Assembly (NCBI GenBank): GCA_945876095.1
Contig: CAMCMP010000027.1
Coordinates: 1 to 39,566, forward strand
Source of the DNA: Chitinophaga pinensis
GTDB lineage: Bacteria > Bacteroidota > Bacteroidia > Chitinophagales > Chitinophagaceae
Length of the DNA: 39,566 bases
Reading direction: 5' to 3'
The position numbers and the translations under genes were made by a program. The notes beneath the pieces were generated by a model, which ran no database searches, had not been told where the DNA came from, and worked only from the letters and a program-made list of their open reading frames with translations. This document shows, one piece after another, positions 33,707-39,566 of this stretch. Within the stretch, counting starts at the first letter, position 1, and each line of letters begins with the position of its first letter.

Positions 33707-36700
33707 ATGTCAAAAAAAAAAATAGTCATCCCTGAAGTATTCATTGTGTTGTTTTGGGCTCCAATATGTTTTTTACTGTCTTGCAATGAAAATGCAAATC
33801 AAGCACATTCAATCAGTGTCCCTGTTTTTAAAAAAATTCTTTCATCGCAAAGTGGCATTTCATTCAATAATTTTGTGGATGAAAATTATGAAAAAAATTA
33901 TTTCGATAAATTTGCGTACGTATATAATGGAGGGGGCGTTGCTATTGGCGATTTTAATAACGATGGCTTTCAGGATATCTATTTTACCGGAAATGATGTA
34001 CCCAATAAATTATATTTGAATGAAGGGGGATTTAAATTTAAAGACATTACTCAATCTGCGGGTGTTGATGGAGGCAAAGGATGGGATAATGGGGTAACAG
34101 TAGTAGATATCAATAACGACGGACTGCAGGATATATATATATGCAAGGGTGGCTTTGGAGAATCTAAGAAAGAAAGAACTAATTTATTATACATTAACCA
34201 GGGTAATTTAACATTCAATGAGCAAGCAAAAGAATATGGGCTAGATGAAAAAGGGTATTCTATACACGCTGCTTTTTTTGATATGGACAATGACAATGAC
34301 CTCGATGTATACATAACTAATCGACCAGACTCCTTTTTCCTAGGTTTATCCAAAATGACGCTTGGGAAAAGAAATTCTCCAGATTTTGCTCGAGATAAGT
34401 TATACAGGAATGATAATAATAAGTTTACGGAAATAGGCAAAAAGGCAGGTATCATTCATAATTATGGCTACGCACTGTCTGTTGTTACTGCTGACCTAAA
34501 TGGTGATGGTTACCAGGATGTGTATGTTTCTAATGACTATGCTGATAATGACTATATGTATATTAATCAGAAGAACGGAACATTTATAGATGAAATAAAA
34601 AAGGCAACCAATCACGTTTCGTTTTTTTCTATGGGAACCGATGTTGCCGATATCAACAATGATGGCTTGGAAGATATTATTGTAACGGAAATGCTTCCTG
34701 AAAATTATAAAAGAGCAAAAGTTTCAATGCCTCGAATGGATGTAAAGGGATTTTATGCAATAGTGGATAGTGATTTTCACAAACAATATATGCACAATGC
34801 TTTGCACCTAAACCAGGGTAATGGATTTTTTAGTGATGTTTCCCAAATGGCAGGGGTATCAAAAACGGAATGGAGTTGGAGCACATTAGCCAGCGATTTT
34901 GATAATGACGGCAACCGAGACATATTTGTGGCCAATGGATATCGGCGGGATGTATTTGATGGTGATATTGATCAAAAATTGCGAGAGCATATGCTGGCCA
35001 GCTCAACAAAATATCCAACTACTGAGGCCTATTTTTCAAAAGGGTTCAAAGATTTTATAGAGTTATATGAGCCTATTAAAGTTAGAAACTATTTGTTCCA
35101 AAACAAAGGAAGCCTAGCTTTTGAGAATGTGTCTGAAAGCTGGGGTTTTGCAGATAGCACTTTTTCAAATGGCGCCGCAGTAGCCGATTTTGATAATGAC
35201 GGCGATCTTGATTTAGTTATCAATAATCTTGATGAAAAAGCCTTGTTATATGAAAACACTACAAATAATAAAAACAATTATCTAAGAATAAAATTACAAG
35301 GGCCGGATAATAATAGAGATGGAATTGGTGCAAAAATCTCATTATTTTATGATTCTAAAATGCAACAGTTTTTTCAACAGAAAACGGTCAGGGGCTATCT
35401 TTCCTCCAATGAATCTACCGTGCATTTTGGTGTAGGTAAAATAGGGAGAGTAGACAGTATTTTAGTTGTATGGCCCGACGGAAAAGAAAATGTATTAAAA
35501 AATGCAACTATCAATCAAGTAGTAAAAATTAGTTACAAAAATGCAGCTCAAAGTCCATTGCAAAAGCCTATTTATCATCCGTTTTTCGAAGAAACTACCA
35601 GTCATTTTTTGTCTCAACCCTTTTTGCATAAAGAAAATATTTTTGACGTTTATAAAGACCAGGTGTTATTGCCACATGATTTAACTAGGAATGGGCCATT
35701 CATTGCCACTGGCGATGTAAATGGTGACGGACAAGAGGATGTATATATAGGGGGGGCGAAGGGGCAAACTGGTAGCCTTTATCTTCAAAAGATGGGAAGG
35801 TTGGAAAAGAAAAATACTGCTGTATTTGAAATGGATAAACTTTATGAGGATATGGGGACAGTCTTTTTTGATGCAGATAATGATGGGGATCTTGACTTGT
35901 ATATAGTCAGTGGAGGCAGTGAATTTAAGGAAGGCTCATCAATGTATCAAGATAGATTATATTTGAATGATGGAAAGGGAAATTTCAAGAAGTCAATTCT
36001 TCCTGTAACTCTAAGCAGTGGGTCTTGTGCCCTAGCATTTGATTTTGATGGGGATGGCGACTTGGATATTTTCAGGGGTGGGGAAGTAGTAGCAAATCAT
36101 TATCCATACCCAGCAAGAAGTTATTTATTGGTTAATGAACAAGGTAAATTCATTGACAAGACAGAGGAACTAGGCCATTCTTTCGCTTTAGCGGGCATGG
36201 TAAAAACTGCAATCGCTGCTGACCTTAATGGAGACAAAAAACCTGAATTAATTATTTCTGGTGAATGGATGCCAATAAAAATATTTTCATTTGATAAAGG
36301 AAGATTTATAGATGTATCTTCCCATTATGGCATGGAAAATACGGAAGGCTGGTGGAATAAATTGGTAGCGGATGATATTGATGGAGACGGAGATATAGAT
36401 ATTGTAGCAGGTAACCTCGGTGAAAATTACAAATTTTCCGCAAGTAAAAAGAAACCCTTTGAAGTGTATGCTAAGGATTTTGATAATAATGGAACCAATG
36501 ATATATTTCTTGCCAAACATTTAAATGACTTATTGGTCCCAATTAGAGGGCGAGAATGCACCTCACAACAATGCCCAATGATTGCCCAAAAATTTCCCAC
36601 CTATCTCTCTTTTGCAGAAAGTGATTTAAAGGGCATTCTAGGAGAAGATATTGAAAATGCTTTACATTACCAGGCCCATCTTTTTTCTAGTGTGGTTTTT

Positions 36701-37063
36701 GTAAATTCCAAGGAAAAATTTACTTCTATAAAACTTCCTTATGAGGCACAGTTATCCACTGTAAATGGAATTCTAATAAATGATTTTGATGGAGACGGTA
36801 TAAAGGATTTACTGATTGCTGGAAATAAGTTTGATATTGAGGTAGAAACAACTCCTGCGGATGCTTCAGTAGGATTGTTTTTAAAAGGAGTGGGAGGGGG
36901 ACACTTTAAAAGTTCCAAACCACTAGAAAGTGGATTTTTCACACCTTATAATGTTAAGGATTTACAATCAATTAAAACCAATACAGGTAAAGCTATATTA
37001 GTTAGTTCTAATAATGATTTGCTTAGGGTGTTTCAAACTAGGTTCAAATTAATCATTAAATAG
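33707..37063 (+). CDS. FG-GAP/VCBS repeat lipoprotein with ASPIC/UnbV domain (CRTAC1-like)
   Basis: 1118-residue surface or periplasmic lipoprotein (lipobox FLLSC, Cys26). Two blocks of FG-GAP/VCBS beta-propeller repeats, about residues 70-520 and 660-1100, carry many DxNxDG-type calcium loops such as DFNNDGFQD, DINNDGLQD, DLNGDGYQD and DFDGDGDLD. Between them lies an ASPIC/UnbV domain (about 540-605) with the segment RGYLSSNES, followed by HFGVG and VVWPDG. Such proteins are common around SusCD pairs in Bacteroidota; the function is unknown but adhesion or ligand binding is usually proposed. It is one of the longest genes here and is intact. It is cotranscribed with its neighbours. Confidence 0.9.
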   Translation: MSKKKIVIPEVFIVLFWAPICFLLSCNENANQAHSISVPVFKKILSSQSGISFNNFVDENYEKNYFDKFAYVYNGGGVAIGDFNNDGFQDIYFTGNDVPNKLYLNEGGFKFKDITQSAGVDGGKGWDNGVTVVDINNDGLQDIYICKGGFGESKKERTNLLYINQGNLTFNEQAKEYGLDEKGYSIHAAFFDMDNDNDLDVYITNRPDSFFLGLSKMTLGKRNSPDFARDKLYRNDNNKFTEIGKKAGIIHNYGYALSVVTADLNGDGYQDVYVSNDYADNDYMYINQKNGTFIDEIKKATNHVSFFSMGTDVADINNDGLEDIIVTEMLPENYKRAKVSMPRMDVKGFYAIVDSDFHKQYMHNALHLNQGNGFFSDVSQMAGVSKTEWSWSTLASDFDNDGNRDIFVANGYRRDVFDGDIDQKLREHMLASSTKYPTTEAYFSKGFKDFIELYEPIKVRNYLFQNKGSLAFENVSESWGFADSTFSNGAAVADFDNDGDLDLVINNLDEKALLYENTTNNKNNYLRIKLQGPDNNRDGIGAKISLFYDSKMQQFFQQKTVRGYLSSNESTVHFGVGKIGRVDSILVVWPDGKENVLKNATINQVVKISYKNAAQSPLQKPIYHPFFEETTSHFLSQPFLHKENIFDVYKDQVLLPHDLTRNGPFIATGDVNGDGQEDVYIGGAKGQTGSLYLQKMGRLEKKNTAVFEMDKLYEDMGTVFFDADNDGDLDLYIVSGGSEFKEGSSMYQDRLYLNDGKGNFKKSILPVTLSSGSCALAFDFDGDGDLDIFRGGEVVANHYPYPARSYLLVNEQGKFIDKTEELGHSFALAGMVKTAIAADLNGDKKPELIISGEWMPIKIFSFDKGRFIDVSSHYGMENTEGWWNKLVADDIDGDGDIDIVAGNLGENYKFSASKKKPFEVYAKDFDNNGTNDIFLAKHLNDLLVPIRGRECTSQQCPMIAQKFPTYLSFAESDLKGILGEDIENALHYQAHLFSSVVFVNSKEKFTSIKLPYEAQLSTVNGILINDFDGDGIKDLLIAGNKFDIEVETTPADASVGLFLKGVGGGHFKSSKPLESGFFTPYNVKDLQSIKTNTGKAILVSSNNDLLRVFQTRFKLIIK

Positions 37064-37108
37064 CTATTCACAAGAAAATTAGCAATTATCAAAACCCTAT
37101 TTCCCATA

Positions 37109-39196
37109 TTGTTTTTAATGGTTTTATGTGCCTGCAATAGCGGTGATAATCGAAATAGGCTTGCAGTTTCTAGTAGTCCATACCTTCAACAACATGCTGA
37201 CAATCCTGTGTACTGGTATGAATGGGGTGACGAAGCATTTTCTAAGGCAAAAAAGGAAAATAAGCCTCTTCTTATCAGTATTGGATATTCTTCTTGTCAT
37301 TGGTGTCATCTAATGGAAAAAGAATCTTTCATGGACACTTCAGTGGCAAGACTTATGAATGATAATTTTATTTGCATTAAAGTAGATAGAGAAGAGCGCC
37401 CTGATGTAGACAACATTTATCTAGCCGCCTGTCAATTGCTCACTGGGAGTGGAGGTTGGCCATTAAATGCATTTGCTTTGCCCGATGGTAAACCTTTTTT
37501 TGCTGGCACTTATTACAGTAAACCAAGCTGGATTAATTTATTAAAGCAGATAACAGAAGCGTATAAGAAAAAAAATGAATTAGTACTAAAGCAGGCAGAT
37601 GCCTTGACAAAAGGAATTGTAAAGGAAGATATTTCTTTTTTAAATACTGATACTTCATCATTTATACTAGACAAACGAACCTATAATAATTTCTTTTATA
37701 ATATTAATAAGCTGATTGATAAAAATAATGGCGGATTAAGTGGAACTCCTAAGTTCCCTATGCCTTCCGCAATGGAATTTTTATTACAATATTATTATCT
37801 AACAGGTAATTCTCAAGCTTTGACTGAAGTCAACAATACTCTTACTCATATAATTACGGGAGGTATGTACGACCAGGTAGGAGGGGGTTTTTCACGTTAT
37901 GCTACAGATAGTCTTTGGAGAATTCCACATTTTGAAAAAATGCTTTATGATAATGGGCAGCTAATCAGCTTATTTGCACATGCATACCAGGTTACTAAGA
38001 ATGAGCTGTATAAAAATATACTTTCGGAAACAATTGTCTTTGTGGAGCGGGAATTAGCTGCTCCAAAAGCCGGTTTTTATAGCTCATTGAATGCAGATAC
38101 GGAAGAAGGAGAAGGTGAGTATTATTCATGGGAATACGATTCGTTTAACAAAGTAATTGGAGGTGCTACAGGAAATTTAATGGCAGAATATTTCAATGTT
38201 CTTCCGGAAGGTAACTGGAAAAATAAAAGCAACATATTATTCACAACTCTGCCTCCCCTGGAATTTTCATATTTGAAAAAACAAATTCCTGAAAAATTTA
38301 ATGCTATCCTAAGAGAATCTAAAGCTAAGCTATTGGCTGAAAGAAATAAAAGAATCAAGCCAACAGTGGACACAAAAATATTGACTGCATGGAATGCAAT
38401 CATGTTAAAAGGTTATATCGACGCATATGTTGCCACGGGAAACGAAGGATATTTAGTGAAGGCCATGTCTACAGCAGAATTTATTGAAAATACAATGCTG
38501 GGTAAAAACGGTAAGTTGAAAAGAAATTACAAAGTTGGGTATGTTTCTGTTGATGGCTTTCTTGATGATTATGCTTTTACAGCAAGAGCCTTTATAAAAC
38601 TTTATCAGGTTACTTTTAATATACATTGGCTTTCGACTTCAAAACTAATTACCGATTATGCTATTGTAAATTTCTATGATAGCACCTCCGGGATGTTTAA
38701 TTACGCAGCTACCCTTTCTTCAAATCTTGTGGTAAGAAAAATAGAAATCGAGGATAATGCAATTCCCTCTTCTAACTCGATAATGGCTGAGGTGCTTTAT
38801 GAATTGGGGGTTTATTATGACCAAGAATATTATTCACATAAAACATCCAGAATGTTTTCTGCTGTAGAAAAAAAAGTAGAAAAATCACCTGCTTATTACA
38901 CACAGTGGTGCAATTTAGCCGGATGGCTTTCTTATGGCACTTACGAAGTTGCTATAATGGGAAATAGGGCACATCAAAAAAACAAGGAATTGCAGCACAA
39001 TTATTTACCTACTTGTTTATTCCTAGGTGAAACGGTAAAAGAGAATCTTCCTCTTTTACAATCAAAATTACCTAAAAATAATACATTGATATATGTATGT
39101 TCCAAAAAAGTATGCAACTTTCCGGTGGAAGAAGTTGACAAAGCAATTAATCAATTGAGAACTAATAAACCCGTTTTCCCTTTTAAAAGAAACTAA
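37109..39196 (+). CDS. YyaL-like protein: thioredoxin-fold DUF255 plus (alpha/alpha)6 domain
   Basis: About 695 residues. The N-terminal DUF255 thioredoxin-like domain (about 18-180) has the active-site motif SCHWCH (Cys63, Cys66) and REERPDVD. The rest is an (alpha/alpha)6-barrel like those of N-acyl-glucosamine epimerase relatives. The frame begins at TTG 37109 with a lipobox-like LCAC. In-frame codons upstream to the tag stop at 37061 would complete a signal peptide ([18 protein letters not shown]) but contain no ATG, GTG or TTG, so the true start is unclear. Most family members are cytoplasmic; a secreted or lipoprotein form is notable. The function is not established. Confidence 0.82.
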   Translation: MFLMVLCACNSGDNRNRLAVSSSPYLQQHADNPVYWYEWGDEAFSKAKKENKPLLISIGYSSCHWCHLMEKESFMDTSVARLMNDNFICIKVDREERPDVDNIYLAACQLLTGSGGWPLNAFALPDGKPFFAGTYYSKPSWINLLKQITEAYKKKNELVLKQADALTKGIVKEDISFLNTDTSSFILDKRTYNNFFYNINKLIDKNNGGLSGTPKFPMPSAMEFLLQYYYLTGNSQALTEVNNTLTHIITGGMYDQVGGGFSRYATDSLWRIPHFEKMLYDNGQLISLFAHAYQVTKNELYKNILSETIVFVERELAAPKAGFYSSLNADTEEGEGEYYSWEYDSFNKVIGGATGNLMAEYFNVLPEGNWKNKSNILFTTLPPLEFSYLKKQIPEKFNAILRESKAKLLAERNKRIKPTVDTKILTAWNAIMLKGYIDAYVATGNEGYLVKAMSTAEFIENTMLGKNGKLKRNYKVGYVSVDGFLDDYAFTARAFIKLYQVTFNIHWLSTSKLITDYAIVNFYDSTSGMFNYAATLSSNLVVRKIEIEDNAIPSSNSIMAEVLYELGVYYDQEYYSHKTSRMFSAVEKKVEKSPAYYTQWCNLAGWLSYGTYEVAIMGNRAHQKNKELQHNYLPTCLFLGETVKENLPLLQSKLPKNNTLIYVCSKKVCNFPVEEVDKAINQLRTNKPVFPFKRN

Positions 39197-39235
39197 TTAT
39201 TTTACACTTTACAGTGAAGGGATGATGGCAATTGA

Positions 39236-39450
39236 TGGAAAATCCACGCATAATGACCCTATTTCTCCACGATATATATTTACCTAGGATCGCCAATTTT
39301 CAATAACCCATCTTCGCCATATTAAATTGACCCCCCCCATTTGCATTGTAATTCAAGTAGTTGGAATGTTGCAACCAATTTGTAGTAGTTCCATTTTTTA
39401 GGGGGTTAGGTCAAAATGGTATTGTGGGGAAAAATTACGTGGATTTTCCA
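39236..39450 (+). mobile_element. Miniature inverted-repeat element, about 215 bp
   Basis: The ends are a perfect 13-bp inverted repeat: TGGAAAATCCACG at 39236-39248 and its reverse complement at 39438-39450. The left 131 bp recur at 3297-3425. No open frame is present, so it would depend on a transposase elsewhere. A C-run of eight followed by ATTTGC, and a GGGGGTTAGGTCAA segment on the other side, are of unknown meaning. No clear target duplication is visible. Confidence 0.65.
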
Positions 39451-39518
39451 CATTCGGAGCTGCCAAAATTTACAAGAATCGAAAAGTTATTTATTATTCA
39501 TTAATAAAACAATACTAA

Positions 39519-39566
39519 CTCAATATCTTCCCTTAAAAATTTCGTACTGCAGCTAGCTAAGTTCAC
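39519..39566 (+). repeat. 48-bp direct repeat, copy 2 (cut by window end)
   Basis: Identical to 1349-1396 over all 48 bases, up to the last base of the window. What follows is not visible, so it is unknown whether the terminator found after copy 1 is also duplicated. Confidence 0.85.

Larger units (their letters stand above)
39197..39566. other. Repeat-filled right end of the window
   Basis: The last 370 bases hold no gene. A 215-bp element with terminal inverted repeats (39236-39450) is followed by about 68 bp of A/T-rich DNA and the second copy of the 48-bp repeat, which is cut by the window edge. Confidence 0.7.

Noticed and set aside
34051..34455. 134-codon minus-strand frame inside the FG-GAP gene
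   Set aside because: Shadow of a repetitive coding sequence; no start context or family match.
1..39566. CRISPR arrays, tRNA, rRNA genes and toxin-antitoxin pairs
   Set aside because: Looked for on both strands by eye; no spaced repeats, cloverleaf sequences or paired small genes were seen.

Overview
The window looks like a low-GC member of the Bacteroidota, most likely Chitinophagaceae or a related family. The grounds are a SusC/SusD pair, a -7 box of the TAnnTTTG type, lipoproteins with short signal peptides, and Bacteroidota-style Gfo/Idh/MocA, DUF1501, DUF6807 and ASPIC/UnbV proteins. This placement is inferred from families and motifs, not from a marker gene. Both ends of the window lie in or next to repeated DNA: an IS4-type element at the left, and a repeat at the right whose other copy is at 1349-1396. 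The window may therefore be a whole assembly contig.

Layout. 1-1318: IS4-family insertion sequence. 1319-1716: intergenic DNA with a 48-bp repeat and a strong terminator. 1717-3078 (-): exported Gfo/Idh/MocA oxidoreductase. 3671-9906 (+): a c-type cytochrome DUF1549/DUF1553 protein, a DUF1501 protein, and a DUF2231-cytochrome-LRR membrane protein. 10415-12866 (-): GntP permease and GH10 xylanase. 13122-16520 (-): sialate-O-acetylesterase-like esterase and CE15 glucuronoyl esterase. 16969-25591 (-): a long operon of GH67 alpha-glucuronidase, SDR dehydrogenase, a GH115 C-terminal remnant, GH43, DUF6807 protein and two Gfo/Idh/MocA-type proteins. 25746-26777 (-): LacI-type regulator. 27164-39196 (+): SusC, SusD, terminator, vanadium-haloperoxidase/PAP2 protein, FG-GAP/ASPIC protein and a YyaL-like DUF255 protein. 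39197-39566: two repeats.

Function. The core is a glucuronoxylan utilisation locus. GH10 cuts the backbone. CE15 and the SGNH esterase remove lignin-ester and acetyl groups. GH67 removes (methyl)glucuronic acid from oligosaccharide ends. GH43 trims xylose or arabinose. SusCD imports oligosaccharides, and GntP with the SDR probably handle the released sugar acid.

The most interesting feature is a redox layer around this core: multi-domain c-type cytochromes, a DUF1501 protein, three exported Gfo/Idh/MocA-like proteins and DUF6807. A 14-bp LacI-type operator inside a 66-bp promoter block (57/66 identical) occurs upstream of both the cytochrome operon and susC. Two more operator copies precede GH67. 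This suggests one regulator controls xylan uptake, uronic-acid release and the cytochrome/DUF1501 system. I propose this as a candidate oxidative glycan-processing module; its reaction cannot be read from sequence.
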